A DNA stretch of 64,000 nucleotides from Nonomuraea wenchangensis (lineage in GTDB: Bacteria; Actinomycetota; Actinomycetes; Streptosporangiales; Streptosporangiaceae). The translations under genes were made by a program, and so were the position numbers. Location: NCBI RefSeq assembly GCF_900111685.1, contig NZ_FOHX01000004.1, positions 585,100 to 649,099 on the forward strand. The letters run 5' to 3'. The notes under the pieces are model-generated. The model saw only the letters and a program-made list of their open reading frames with translations, did not search any database and was not told where the DNA came from. Positions 1 through 9,160 of the stretch are shown here, in pieces; within the stretch, counting starts at the first letter, position 1, and every line of letters begins with the position of its first letter.

Positions 1-2790
1 CTGGCCGAGGCGGACGCGGACCAGGACCCGACCTCCCGATTCTTCGCCCTGGTACAGAAGTCCGGGTGGTCGCGGGAGATCGGCCGCATGACCGAGGCGG
101 CCGAGTCGCTTGACGCTGCCGAGCGTGAGCTTTCGTCCTTGCCCCACGAGGGGCAGGAAATGCTGTTGGCCGCCCTGCTCCTTGAGCAGGGCATCGCGGC
201 GCAGCGCACAGGCGACTTTGATCACGCGGATGCGCTGCTCGAGGAGTCCCGCCGACTGGTCAGCGGCACGGGTGCCGCCGATCTCCACGTGCCGGACGTG
301 CTCGTCAATCAGGCGGCTGGTCACCTGGCGCTGGGTCGGCCGGAGCAGGCGAAGCGGTTGTTGCTGGCCGCCCTCGAAACAGACGAGCGGATCGGCAACG
401 TCCGCGGCCGCGCTCATGAGCTCAACATGCTCGGTCTGGTCTCTCTCCAGCTCGGCGACCTCGACACCGCGCGGGCACACTTCGAGCAGTCCTGCAGCCT
501 GGCGTCCGAGGCCGGCTACCTGCGGTTCGCTGCCGATGCCGCGAGCAATTTCGCGATAGTGCTGGATCTCCGCGGGGAGCATGACAAAGTCGTCAGAACG
601 TTGCGCGAACTGGGCTCCTTCTGGGCGGACACGGGCGACGTGGCGAGCCACGCGTGCCTGATGGCCAACCGCGGGGCGCTGGCCGCCCGTCAAGGGGATG
701 TCGTCACAGCCGAGGACCTCTTCATGAAGTCACGAGAGCTGCACCGGGAATCCGGTAACTGGGTCCACATGATTCAGGATCAGACGAACCTCAGCATGCT
801 GGCCAACGTCCGGGGGGACCTCGAAGCCGCACTTGCCATCGCCGAGAACGCACTCGCGCAGGCCCGCGAGCATACGCTGGTCATCCACATGTGGCACCTG
901 GAATATCTCATTGCCTCGCACAAGCTTGAGCTCCTCAAGCGGGATGGACATCCGGACGAATTACGCGCCCGCTGGAGCAGCGAGGCGACGGCCGGCCTGA
1001 ACGCCGCCATCGACCTGATCGAGCTGCTGAGGGCCCACGCAGGACGCCCAGAGGAGCGGCAATGGCTGCTCGCCGACAAGGAGGTGGTCTACGAGACAGC
1101 CATAATGTTCGCCGCGGCCAGGGGACGTCCCGACGAGGCGTTCCTGCTCTGCGAACGGGCCAGATCGAGGTCGTTTCTGGAATCACTCGGGGTTCAGCGG
1201 CTGCGTCGCTATGATCCGGACAGTCCGAGCGGCGAAACCTACCAAAATCTGGTCGATCGCCTGCTGGACCCGGACACTCCCAGCGAACGCAAGCATGTCT
1301 TACTCGACAAGCTTCGCACCTTGCGCGCCCGCACCGTCGCGGAGCTACCCGACGTGGCCGTGATCACCGAGCCCGCCCTGCCGTCCATCGAGGAGATCTG
1401 CGCCGCCATCCCCGCCTACATTCGTGTCCTGGTTCATTTCGTGATCGGTCACAAGATCCTGGTGTTCCTCCTGGACCGCCAGGGACTTCACGACTGCACG
1501 ATGGTCTCGGTCGGGGAACCTCTCGAGCAGATCGTCCGGCGCTTCAGACAGGAGATCGAGGACGACGACGCCGATCTGGAGGCGGGCAATCTCTTCTTCG
1601 GCGCGCTTTTCCGTCCCGCCATGCCGTTCCTGTCGGAAACCGCGAATCTCATCGTCGTTCCGCACAGTGAGCTGCACCACCTGCCTTACAGCGCGTTCTG
1701 GTTCCGTCCGGCGGGGCCGGACGCGCCGCCTCGCCAGTACCTGAAAAACCGGTTCCATCTCGCCGCCCTGCCATCCGCGAGCTGCCTGCCGACCGTGTTC
1801 AAGGACGCCGACGCAACGTACGGCCCAGCCATCGTCCTGGGAGACCCGTTGGGCGACCTGCCGGGAGCGGCGCGAGAGGCCGCGATCGTGGCGGACCTGC
1901 TGGGCGTGCCCGCGCTGCTCGGTGAGCACGCCAGACGCGAGGCGTTCCTGGGCGCCCAGCGCCCAGGCGTGCTGCACGTCGCCGCACACGGCACCTACAA
2001 TCACGATGATCCGCTGTTGTCCGGTCTACGGCTGGCGGACGGCATGCTGACGGTCGAGAACCTTATCGAGCACGGCCCGGCGACGCTGCTGATGGTCCTC
2101 AGCGGCTGCGTGACGGGCCTGTCCGAACGTCGTCCGGGCGACGAACTGGTCGGGCTGGCCCAAGCAGCGCTACGCGGCGGCACCAGCGCCGTGGTGGCGA
2201 CCCTCTGGGAAACCTCGGACGAGTCGGGCGTGCTCTTCTTCGAGCACTTCTACCAGGCCTTGGCCGTCGGCATCCCCGTGAGCGAGGCAATGGCCTGGGC
2301 GCGGCAGCAGGTTTCCGAGACGTTCGATGCCGCCGTCGACTGGGCCCCGTTCATGCTCATCGGCGATCCCACCACCCGCGTCATCAATGAGAGCGCGCTT
2401 TTGAAGCTGCGCGATCAGGCGCACGAGGCACACGAGCTGATGACTCGGGGCGAGTTCACGGAGGCAACGGCACGTTACGAGCAGATCCGAACCCGACAAC
2501 TCTTCCTCGTCGGCGCCGACCACCCCGACACTCTCAACACCTCTGACCGTCTGGCGGGGGCCTACGCTGTCACGGGACGTCTGAATGAGGCTGTCGCCCT
2601 GTTCGAGGAGACCATGGCGGCCTGCGAGCGCGTGTTCGGCCCGAACGACGACACGACCGCTCACGTACGCGACAACCTGCGGCGAGCCCGCCGCGAGCGA
2701 GACCACTCGCAACTGGGAGGCGCCTCTCGCAACGCCGTCTGCCCGTGCGGTTCCGGCAAGAAATACAAACGCTGCCACGGCCGCCAATGA
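1..2790 (+). CDS. TPR-CHAT-TPR-SEC-C protein (5' end outside window)
   Basis: Large cytoplasmic protein with a caspase-like CHAT protease domain between TPR regions. The frame is open from base 1, so the true start is probably upstream; the first Met in the window is at 88. Counting from that Met, alpha-helical TPR-like repeats fill about residues 1-300. The CHAT domain covers about 540-780, with the likely catalytic dyad His634 (motif AAHGTY) and Cys674 (motif LSGC). A second short TPR stretch follows at about 790-870. The last 15 residues form a SEC-C zinc motif (CPCGSGKKYKRCHG). CHAT proteases cleave partner proteins, often in defence or cell-death modules. No substrate or partner gene is visible here, so the role is unknown. 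A C-terminal SEC-C on a CHAT protein is uncommon in my experience. Confidence 0.85.
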   Translation: MAEADADQDPTSRFFALVQKSGWSREIGRMTEAAESLDAAERELSSLPHEGQEMLLAALLLEQGIAAQRTGDFDHADALLEESRRLVSGTGAADLHVPDVLVNQAAGHLALGRPEQAKRLLLAALETDERIGNVRGRAHELNMLGLVSLQLGDLDTARAHFEQSCSLASEAGYLRFAADAASNFAIVLDLRGEHDKVVRTLRELGSFWADTGDVASHACLMANRGALAARQGDVVTAEDLFMKSRELHRESGNWVHMIQDQTNLSMLANVRGDLEAALAIAENALAQAREHTLVIHMWHLEYLIASHKLELLKRDGHPDELRARWSSEATAGLNAAIDLIELLRAHAGRPEERQWLLADKEVVYETAIMFAAARGRPDEAFLLCERARSRSFLESLGVQRLRRYDPDSPSGETYQNLVDRLLDPDTPSERKHVLLDKLRTLRARTVAELPDVAVITEPALPSIEEICAAIPAYIRVLVHFVIGHKILVFLLDRQGLHDCTMVSVGEPLEQIVRRFRQEIEDDDADLEAGNLFFGALFRPAMPFLSETANLIVVPHSELHHLPYSAFWFRPAGPDAPPRQYLKNRFHLAALPSASCLPTVFKDADATYGPAIVLGDPLGDLPGAAREAAIVADLLGVPALLGEHARREAFLGAQRPGVLHVAAHGTYNHDDPLLSGLRLADGMLTVENLIEHGPATLLMVLSGCVTGLSERRPGDELVGLAQAALRGGTSAVVATLWETSDESGVLFFEHFYQALAVGIPVSEAMAWARQQVSETFDAAVDWAPFMLIGDPTTRVINESALLKLRDQAHEAHELMTRGEFTEATARYEQIRTRQLFLVGADHPDTLNTSDRLAGAYAVTGRLNEAVALFEETMAACERVFGPNDDTTAHVRDNLRRARRERDHSQLGGASRNAVCPCGSGKKYKRCHGRQ

Positions 2791-2975
2791 CACGGCCAGG
2801 ATGTACGTGTCCGTCGGCACGTATGAAGACGGGATGCACTCCAGTGCGCTCGCCTGGCCCCCGGCTCGCACGGGCCTGCTGACCCTGCAGCGCCAAGGCA
2901 TGACACAGGTCCCCGCACGTCCTGACGTCTCAACGCCGGGATCGGGCGGATCCGAAACGGGCGGCGGCAGGCGAG

Positions 2976-3431
2976 TCAGTCGTCGAACTCGAAACCGTTC
3001 GCCTCGGCGGTCGCCACGAGACGCCGCGCGCGGTCGGCGTCCGTCGCGACGGTCGCCATCAGGGTGCCGAGTTCCTCCAGCGCGCCGCGGTCCTTTCCGT
3101 ACGCGCAGAACATGCCGCCTTCGGGGTCGTACGAGAATCGGCCTTCCAGGGCGGGAGCCTCGGTGCCGACGAGCACCTGCGCGACGCCCTCCCAGAAGTA
3201 TCCGTTCGGCTCATGGCCGAGATTTTCGATCACGTCGTCGACCCGCGTGGTTCCCGCCTCCAGCAACAGCGAGTACTTTCCCGGGGTCGGCTCGATCAGT
3301 CTCAATGGAAACACCGGTGCATGCTGCCACTGGTCGATCCCCAGCCGCAAGGGGCTCCAGGTCTCGCCGAAACCGCTGCCGTCGCGGCCGTGGAAGCCGA
3401 CGGGCGAGGCTCCGTCCGGCTCGAAGAACAC
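2976..3431 (-). CDS. Imm51-like immunity family protein, possibly 5'-truncated
   Basis: About 151 residues, soluble, acidic. The core (a GKYSLLLEAGTT-type strand, then HEPNGYFWEGVA and SYDPEGGMFCAYG, ending GFEFDD) resembles the immunity 51 family, which neutralises polymorphic toxins in other genomes. No toxin gene is adjacent, so it is an orphan. The GTG at 3431 has no visible ribosome binding site. The same frame stays open upstream to the ribokinase stop with protein-like sequence (RFSSLYDFGVPV). Either the start is a rare codon or the 5' end has been lost by fusion of this region to the ribokinase gene end. Family assignment is from memory of the motif pattern. Confidence 0.65.
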   Translation of the reverse strand: MFFEPDGASPVGFHGRDGSGFGETWSPLRLGIDQWQHAPVFPLRLIEPTPGKYSLLLEAGTTRVDDVIENLGHEPNGYFWEGVAQVLVGTEAPALEGRFSYDPEGGMFCAYGKDRGALEELGTLMATVATDADRARRLVATAEANGFEFDD

Positions 3432-3476
3432 CGGGACGCCGAAGTCGTACAGCGAGGAGAATCGAGCTGACGTGCC

Positions 3477-4415
3477 TCAGCGAGCGGCTTCCTCAGCCAT
3501 GGCGAGCAGCTCGTCCACCGCCTTCCGGTCGGGCAGTGAAGGGCTGGCGCCGGGCAGCGTGGTCGCCAGGGCTCCGGCGGCCATTCCCCGGCGGACGGCA
3601 GTGGCGGTGTCGAGGCCCGCCGCGAGGGCCGCGCCCAGGAAGCCGGTGAAGGCGTCGCCCGCGGCGGTGGTGTCCACGGGAGTGACGGGGTAGGCGGGGA
3701 AGTGCCGGGTGCGTTCCTGGGTAACCGACACGGCGCCCGCTGATCCGAGCGTGATGAGCGCGTGCCCTACGCCGCGCTCGAGGAACCAGGCGGCGGCCCG
3801 CTCGGCCGACTCGACGTCGACGACCTCCACGCCGGTCAGCGCACCGGCCTCGCTCTCGTTGGGGGTGACGATGGCGACGTGCGGCCAGACGCGGTCGGGC
3901 AGCGGCTGCGCGGGCGCGGGATCGAGCACCACGGTCAGGCCGGCCCGCGCACCCGTCTCGGCCGCGTGACAGGCGACCTCCACAGGGGTTTCGAGCTGGA
4001 GGAGAAGCACGCTTGCCTTGCCGCGTACGGCCCGGATGCTCTCGTCCACCATTTCGGCGGTGAGGTCCGCGTTGGCGAGAGGGGTCATGACGATGTCGTT
4101 CTCACCCGACGCGTCGACCCTGATGTGCGCGACGCCCGTACGGTTGCCGACGGAGCGTACCTCCGACAACGCCACGCCGTGGGAGCGCAGCGCCGACGAG
4201 ACGATCCCGCCGAACGGGTCCGTGCCGACGCAGCCGACCAGCCAGGTGGGCGCTCCCGCACGGGCGGCGGCGACCGCCTGGTTCGCGCCCTTCCCGCCGA
4301 GGACCACGGCGACGTCGTCGCCGAGGACGGTCTCTCCCCGGCGCGGGAGGCGGCGAGTGAAGGCGGTGACATCCGCGGAGATGCTCCCGACGACGATGAC
4401 ACCGTGCGGTTCCAT
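3477..4415 (-). CDS. rbsK: Ribokinase-like PfkB family sugar kinase
   Basis: 312 residues. It phosphorylates ribose or a similar sugar with ATP. The PfkB signatures are present: the N-terminal GGKGANQAVAAAR motif for sugar binding and the C-terminal DTTAAGDAFTG motif with the anion hole and catalytic Asp. The start at 4415 (MEPHG) is chosen because AGGAGA lies 5-6 bases upstream; a longer version to 4442 lacks such a site. It is last in the minus-strand operon, 142 bp after the nucleoside hydrolase, which would supply free ribose. Substrate is inferred from that pairing. Confidence 0.9.
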   Translation of the reverse strand: MEPHGVIVVGSISADVTAFTRRLPRRGETVLGDDVAVVLGGKGANQAVAAARAGAPTWLVGCVGTDPFGGIVSSALRSHGVALSEVRSVGNRTGVAHIRVDASGENDIVMTPLANADLTAEMVDESIRAVRGKASVLLLQLETPVEVACHAAETGARAGLTVVLDPAPAQPLPDRVWPHVAIVTPNESEAGALTGVEVVDVESAERAAAWFLERGVGHALITLGSAGAVSVTQERTRHFPAYPVTPVDTTAAGDAFTGFLGAALAAGLDTATAVRRGMAAGALATTLPGASPSLPDRKAVDELLAMAEEAAR

Positions 4416-4557
4416 GACGTTTCTCCTGTTTCGAGCTGTCAATGCTGAGTCGCGGCGGTCGGACGCCGCGGGCGCGCGGGGGCGGCGGCGAGTGGTGAGC
4501 GGCCGGCACGTGCCGCCGGTCCCGTCCGGCCGACCGCCCCTGCCGCATGGCCGGCAC

Positions 4558-5499
4558 TCAGGAGGCCCGGCCGAGCTCCTCGATCGCGCCGATCATGAGA
4601 TCCCAGAACCGGTCGCGGTCCAGCCCGATCCCGACGTTCGCGTTGGGCTCCCAGTCCATCCGCCGGTGGAGGTCGGCCACGGTCGCTCCCCGGGTGTGCG
4701 GGCCGTCCAGCTCGATCCGCAGGCCCACCCGCTCGTACGTCAGGACCGTGGGGTCGATCAGGTACGCCACCGTGATCGGGTCGTGCAGCGGCGGCGCCGG
4801 GAATCCCCACGTCTCGTGGTAGGTGGACCCGAAGAACGTGAGCAGTTCGACGCAGACGCGGGCGAGCGGGGTGCCGAGCGCCTCGATCCTGGCGAGCACG
4901 TCGGCGGTCACCAGCGCCTGGTGGCTGACGTTGAGCCCGACCCAGGTCGTCGGCACGCCGCTGCCGAGCACCTCCGCCGCCGCCTCCGGATCGGCGTACA
5001 CGTTGAACTCCGCGTACGGCGTGTGGTTGCCGCGATCCGTGGAGCCACCCATGATCACGATTTCCCTGATCCGCTCGCGGTCCTCGGGGTGACGGCGGAG
5101 TAGCGTGGCGATGTTCGTCAGCGGGCCGATGGCCACCACGGTCACCGGCTCCGCGGAGGCCGCCAGCGTGTCGTGGATGAGGTCCACGCCGTGGCGGGGG
5201 TCGAGCGGGACGCTCGGCTCCCCGAACGCCGGGCCGTCCAGGCCGCTCTCCCCGTGCACGTAGTCGCCGATCTCCAGCGGCGCCGCGAGGGGCCGGTCGC
5301 AGCCGGCGGCGACCGGAACGCCGGTGACGCCGGCCAGGCTCAGCATCCGCCGGGCGTTGAGCGCGGTCTTCTCCACCGTCTGGTTCCCCGCGACCGTCGC
5401 GACCGCGCGCAGGTCGATCGCCGGGTGGGCCACAGCGAGCAGGATGGCCATGGCGTCGTCGTGCCCGGGGTCGCAGTCGAGGATCACCGGGATCGGCAT
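4558..5499 (-). CDS. Nucleoside hydrolase, IunH family
   Basis: 313 residues. It hydrolyses the N-glycosidic bond of ribonucleosides to base plus ribose. The N-terminal DCDPGHDDA calcium-binding cluster is intact, and a downstream Asn/Asp pocket region (AEFNVYADPEAA) is characteristic of the family. Length is normal. It starts one base after the stop of the amidotransferase-like gene, so the two are co-translated. With the ribokinase downstream it makes a nucleoside salvage pair: the hydrolase releases ribose and the kinase traps it. Confidence 0.9.
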   Translation of the reverse strand: MPIPVILDCDPGHDDAMAILLAVAHPAIDLRAVATVAGNQTVEKTALNARRMLSLAGVTGVPVAAGCDRPLAAPLEIGDYVHGESGLDGPAFGEPSVPLDPRHGVDLIHDTLAASAEPVTVVAIGPLTNIATLLRRHPEDRERIREIVIMGGSTDRGNHTPYAEFNVYADPEAAAEVLGSGVPTTWVGLNVSHQALVTADVLARIEALGTPLARVCVELLTFFGSTYHETWGFPAPPLHDPITVAYLIDPTVLTYERVGLRIELDGPHTRGATVADLHRRMDWEPNANVGIGLDRDRFWDLMIGAIEELGRAS

Positions 5500-5500
5500 G

Positions 5501-6250
5501 TCAGATCTCCTTCGCCAGCCAGCGGACCGCCCGCGTGAACAGGGTGCGGTAGCCGTCCCAGGAGACGAACTCCTCCGGGCACCAGTGCGGCGCGATGTCG
5601 GAGGCCCAGGCGAGCGTGCGCCCGGCCCCGGCCTCCCGTACGGCGAGCAGGGGGTCGCCGCCGACGGTCGCCAGCAGCGTCGCGTCCTCCGGCAGCGCGA
5701 ACCGGTTGTAACCGAGCAGGCCGGGCCACTCAGCGGGAAGTCCGGCCACGATGGGGTGGGCGTCGTCGGCGAGCAGGCCGGGCACGCCCTGCGGGGTCTC
5801 GACGCGGTCGTCGTAGCGGGAGATCCGGGCGGGGAGCACCCGTTCGACCGCCGTGCCGGCGAAGGCCGCCTTGGCCTCGAAGCCCTGGAAGCTCAGGTAG
5901 CCGCCGGCCATGGCGAGGCCGCCGCCCTGCTCCACCCAGTCGGCCAGCAGGTCGATCCGGTTGACGGTCTTCTCGCTGGACAGCCAGGTGGACGGGTGCA
6001 GCAGGATGCTGTTGGCCCCGATGTCGGAGAGCACGACCACGTCGTAGGCGGCCAGCGCCTCGGGCGTGCCGGGGAACAACGCGGGCACGTCGTGCGCGGG
6101 CAGGTGGTCGACCTCGATGCCGTCGGCGACCAGGACGTCCCGCAGCGGATCGATTCCGGTGTGGTAGGTGGTCGAGGTGAACGCGTCGAAGCCCTTGTAG
6201 TGGGTCGACACGCTCACCCAAGACTCACCGGCGACCAGCACGCGGGTCAT
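5501..6250 (-). CDS. Glutamine amidotransferase-like (DUF1355 type) protein
   Basis: 249 residues with a class I glutamine-amidotransferase-like fold. It begins MTRVLVAGESW and has a conserved GGYLSFQG turn and a C-terminal WASDIAPHW segment typical of the DUF1355/ThuA-like group. These proteins lack a clear glutaminase Cys-His-Glu triad and are thought to bind sugars or act in sugar utilisation. It lies between the phosphotriesterase-like gene (33 bp gap) and the nucleoside hydrolase (1 bp gap), so it belongs to the same catabolic operon. Its reaction is unknown. Confidence 0.8.
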   Translation of the reverse strand: MTRVLVAGESWVSVSTHYKGFDAFTSTTYHTGIDPLRDVLVADGIEVDHLPAHDVPALFPGTPEALAAYDVVVLSDIGANSILLHPSTWLSSEKTVNRIDLLADWVEQGGGLAMAGGYLSFQGFEAKAAFAGTAVERVLPARISRYDDRVETPQGVPGLLADDAHPIVAGLPAEWPGLLGYNRFALPEDATLLATVGGDPLLAVREAGAGRTLAWASDIAPHWCPEEFVSWDGYRTLFTRAVRWLAKEI

Positions 6251-6283
6251 GAAAATCGTCTCCTTCTCTCTCTGTGTGTGTGA

Positions 6284-7357
6284 TCAGTGGCCGCGCGCGG
6301 CGGCGAGGAAGAGCTCGCGCGGGTTGCCCGCGAGCATCTGGGTGGTGTCGTCGGCGGTCAGCCCGTGCCGGTGCAGGCGCGGGACGAAGTGGGTGAGGAT
6401 GTGGGCGTAGCCGGTGCCGCCGTAGCGGACGAGCATGGTCTTCAGGAACACGTCCTGGGAGAGCAGGACCCGGTGCCCGAGCCCGGCGCGGACCAGCCAG
6501 GCCACCGCGGCGGCGTTCTCCTCGTCGCACGGGGACTGGCCCTCGCCCGGATAGAGGTAGTCCATGCCGCACATGTCGTAGCCGAGGTAGGCGCCGCGCA
6601 GGGCGAGGGACACCTGGTAGTCGCGGTCCGCCCCGCTGGGGTTGAGGTGCGAGAGCACGGTGCCGGCGAGCAGGCCGCCCTCCTCGGCTATGACGTCGAG
6701 CACGCGGTGGCCGTGCCGCACCCAGCCGGGGAGGTGGACCGAGAGCGGCACGCCGGTTCGGGCCTGCGCCCGGGCCGCGCCGCGCAGCACCTTCTCCTCC
6801 TCGGCGGTGAAGTCCGGCGAGACGCCGATCTCGCCGATCACACCCGCGCGGACGCCCTCGCCGGCGCCTCCGCCGACGCCTTCGGTCAGGTCGCGCTCGA
6901 TCTCGTCGGCGACGTCCGTCGCGGTCATCGAGCGGACCCGGGCCGGATGGGTCTTCTCCAGGTAGAAACCGCAGCCCATGACGATGTTCAGCCCGGTGGC
7001 GCGGGCGATCGCGACCAGCTCGGCGGGCGCCCGCCCGATCCCCTCGGGGGTCACCTCGAGCAGCGTGCGCCCGCCGTGCCCGGCGAACCTGCGCACCTCC
7101 TCGATCGCGGTCCCCGTGTCGTCCAGCGACACGTTGTCGCGGGAGAGGTACGGGTCGTGGCGAAGCCTGCCGAGGAACTCCGTCCGTACGGGCTCGCGGG
7201 CGATCAGCTCGCCCTCGGCGTCACCCTCGGGCGCGGGGTGCCAGGCGCGAGCGCCGTCGTTGCGCAGGTGCTCGTGGCAGAGCGTGATCCCGAGGTCGTC
7301 GGGGGAGACCGGGCCGAGCACGGTCGTCACGGCCGGAGTCCGGGCTGAGGACGTCAT
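6284..7357 (-). CDS. Phosphotriesterase-family metal hydrolase (probable lactonase/esterase)
   Basis: 357 residues, TIM-barrel amidohydrolase of the phosphotriesterase family. Visible metal ligands are HEHL near residue 29, the GEIG glutamate replacing the usual carbamylated lysine, His in SVHLPGW, His in LSHLNPSG, and Asp in SQDVFLK. The glutamate variant is typical of phosphotriesterase homologues that act on lactones or esters rather than organophosphates. ATG at 7357 overlaps the permease stop as ATGA, so translation is coupled. In this operon it may open a sugar lactone or hydrolyse the imported glycoside; that is inference. Confidence 0.85.
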   Translation of the reverse strand: MTSSARTPAVTTVLGPVSPDDLGITLCHEHLRNDGARAWHPAPEGDAEGELIAREPVRTEFLGRLRHDPYLSRDNVSLDDTGTAIEEVRRFAGHGGRTLLEVTPEGIGRAPAELVAIARATGLNIVMGCGFYLEKTHPARVRSMTATDVADEIERDLTEGVGGGAGEGVRAGVIGEIGVSPDFTAEEEKVLRGAARAQARTGVPLSVHLPGWVRHGHRVLDVIAEEGGLLAGTVLSHLNPSGADRDYQVSLALRGAYLGYDMCGMDYLYPGEGQSPCDEENAAAVAWLVRAGLGHRVLLSQDVFLKTMLVRYGGTGYAHILTHFVPRLHRHGLTADDTTQMLAGNPRELFLAAARGH

Positions 7358-8367
7358 TTTCGTATCGCCCCGAACTTCGCCCACACTTTGCTGTTGGCGA
7401 AGATGGCCAGCAGCAGGATGGCGCCCTGGACGATCTGCACGTAGAACGGCGAGACGTGCAGCAGCACCAGGCCGTTGGCGATCACGCCGAGCGTGAGCGC
7501 GCCGAGGATCGTGCCGAGCATGCTCGCCCGGCCGCCGAAGAGGCTGGTGCCGCCGAGCACGACGGCCGTGATGACCTCCAGCTCGAAGCCGGACCCGGCG
7601 TTGGACGAGCCGGAGCTGAGGCGGGTGGCGATCAGCACGCCCGCGACCGCCGCCGCCACGCCGGTCAGCATGTAGACCGTCAGCCCGACCTTCCGCGTGT
7701 TCACGCCGGTGCGGCGCAGCGACTCGCCGTTGGAGCCGAGGCCGATGACGTAGCGGCCGAACGGCGTCCGGGTGAGGACGAGCCAGCCGACGAGCGCGAC
7801 GACCACGGCGAGGATGGCCGGGACGGGCACCCCGGCGATGCGGCCCTGGCCGATCTGGACGATCCAGAGGTCTCCGCTGATGGGGGTCGAGTATCCCTCG
7901 GTGGCGCGCAGCGCCGTACCCCGCATGATGGACAACATCGCGAGTGTGACGATGAATGGTGGGATGTTCTGATAGGAGGAGAACCACCCGTTCACGAACC
8001 CGATCAGCGCGCCGAGCGCGAGGATCGCGATCAGGGCGACGGTGGGGCTCCACCCGTGCTGCAGCACGATCGCGAGCAGCGACCCGGACAGCGCGACCGT
8101 GGAGCCGACCGACAGGTCGATGCCGGCGGTGCTGATCACGAACGTCATCGCGGTCGCGACGATCAGCGTGGGGGCGATCTGCCGCAACAGGTTGAGCAGG
8201 TTGCCCGTCGTGGCGAACCGGTCGGCGGAGAACGCGAAGAAGATCAGTAGGGCCACCAGCACGACCGCGATCGCGATCGTCTGCGCGTGCCGGCCGATGT
8301 GGGCGTTGGCCCGGGCCGACCTGGTGGTGACGACCCGCTGGCTGGTTCCGGTCCCGGTGGCGGTCAC
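7354..8367 (-). CDS. Sugar ABC transporter permease (RbsC type)
   Basis: 337 residues, integral membrane permease of the ribose/xylose/nucleoside importer class. About eight to ten hydrophobic helices are present, with the family motif AGIDLSVGS near residue 75 and the ATPase-contact loop GSNGESLRRTGVNTRKV. GTG at 8367 is chosen because it overlaps the ATPase stop as GTGA and has GGAGGGG upstream. A longer reading to 8484 would run far into the ATPase gene. Partners are the ATPase and binding protein just upstream. Confidence 0.92.
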   Translation of the reverse strand: MTATGTGTSQRVVTTRSARANAHIGRHAQTIAIAVVLVALLIFFAFSADRFATTGNLLNLLRQIAPTLIVATAMTFVISTAGIDLSVGSTVALSGSLLAIVLQHGWSPTVALIAILALGALIGFVNGWFSSYQNIPPFIVTLAMLSIMRGTALRATEGYSTPISGDLWIVQIGQGRIAGVPVPAILAVVVALVGWLVLTRTPFGRYVIGLGSNGESLRRTGVNTRKVGLTVYMLTGVAAAVAGVLIATRLSSGSSNAGSGFELEVITAVVLGGTSLFGGRASMLGTILGALTLGVIANGLVLLHVSPFYVQIVQGAILLLAIFANSKVWAKFGAIRK

Positions 8368-9143
8368 CGTCGGCTCCCCTCCTTCTCTCCCTCGTCGTGG
8401 GCGACGATCTCGGACACGAGCCGTTCGAGGCTGGTGTTCCGGGCGTCCAGGTCGGCCCTGAGCGTGCCCTCGTACATGACGCACAGCCGGTCGCAGACCC
8501 GGAAGAGGTCCTGCAGGCGGTGCGTGATGAGGATCACCGAGACACCCTGGGCCGAGACGGTCTTGATCAGTTCGAGGACGGTCTCGACCTCGGCGACGGC
8601 GAGCGCCGCCGTCGGCTCGTCGAGGATGAGCAACTTGGGCCCGAACGTCACCGCACGGGCGATGGCGACCGCCTGCCGCTGGCCGCCGGACAGCCCGCCG
8701 ACGGGGATGTCGGTCAGCGGGATCCGGATGTTCAGTGCGTCCAGGTGGCGCCGGGCGTCCGCGTGCATCTTGCGTACGTCGAGCATCAGCCCGCCGGCCT
8801 TACGCGGCTCCCTGCCGAGGAACAGGTTCCCGGCCACGTCGATGTCGTCGCAGAGCGCGAGGTCCTGGTAGACCATCTCGATGCCCAGCTCGCGGGCGTC
8901 CTTCGGGTTGGCGAAGGCGACCGGCCGGCCGTCGAAGACAATCTCGCCGGAGTCCGGCACGACGGCGCCGGCCAGCACCTTCATGAGGGTGGACTTGCCG
9001 GCCGCGTTGTCGCCGACGAGCCCCACCACCTCTCCGGGGCCGACGCGCAGCGTCACGCCGCGCAGCGCGTCGACCATTCCGTAGCGCTTGCGGATGTCGC
9101 GCATGACCACTCGGTCAACGCGACCCGGCTCTTGGTCCGTCAT
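8364..9143 (-). CDS. Sugar ABC transporter ATP-binding protein, single-domain
   Basis: 259 residues with one nucleotide-binding domain: Walker A GDNAAGKST, signature LSGGQ, Walker B LLILDEPTAAL, and the switch His in LITHRLQD. RbsA-type importers usually have two fused domains (about 500 residues). The single domain here is like FrcA-type transporters, so it presumably dimerises. The start at 9143 has AAGGA 7 bases upstream. It sits 17 bp after the binding-protein gene and its stop overlaps the permease start. Confidence 0.92.
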   Translation of the reverse strand: MTDQEPGRVDRVVMRDIRKRYGMVDALRGVTLRVGPGEVVGLVGDNAAGKSTLMKVLAGAVVPDSGEIVFDGRPVAFANPKDARELGIEMVYQDLALCDDIDVAGNLFLGREPRKAGGLMLDVRKMHADARRHLDALNIRIPLTDIPVGGLSGGQRQAVAIARAVTFGPKLLILDEPTAALAVAEVETVLELIKTVSAQGVSVILITHRLQDLFRVCDRLCVMYEGTLRADLDARNTSLERLVSEIVAHDEGEKEGSRR

Positions 9144-9160
9144 ATGAGTTCCTTCGCCGC

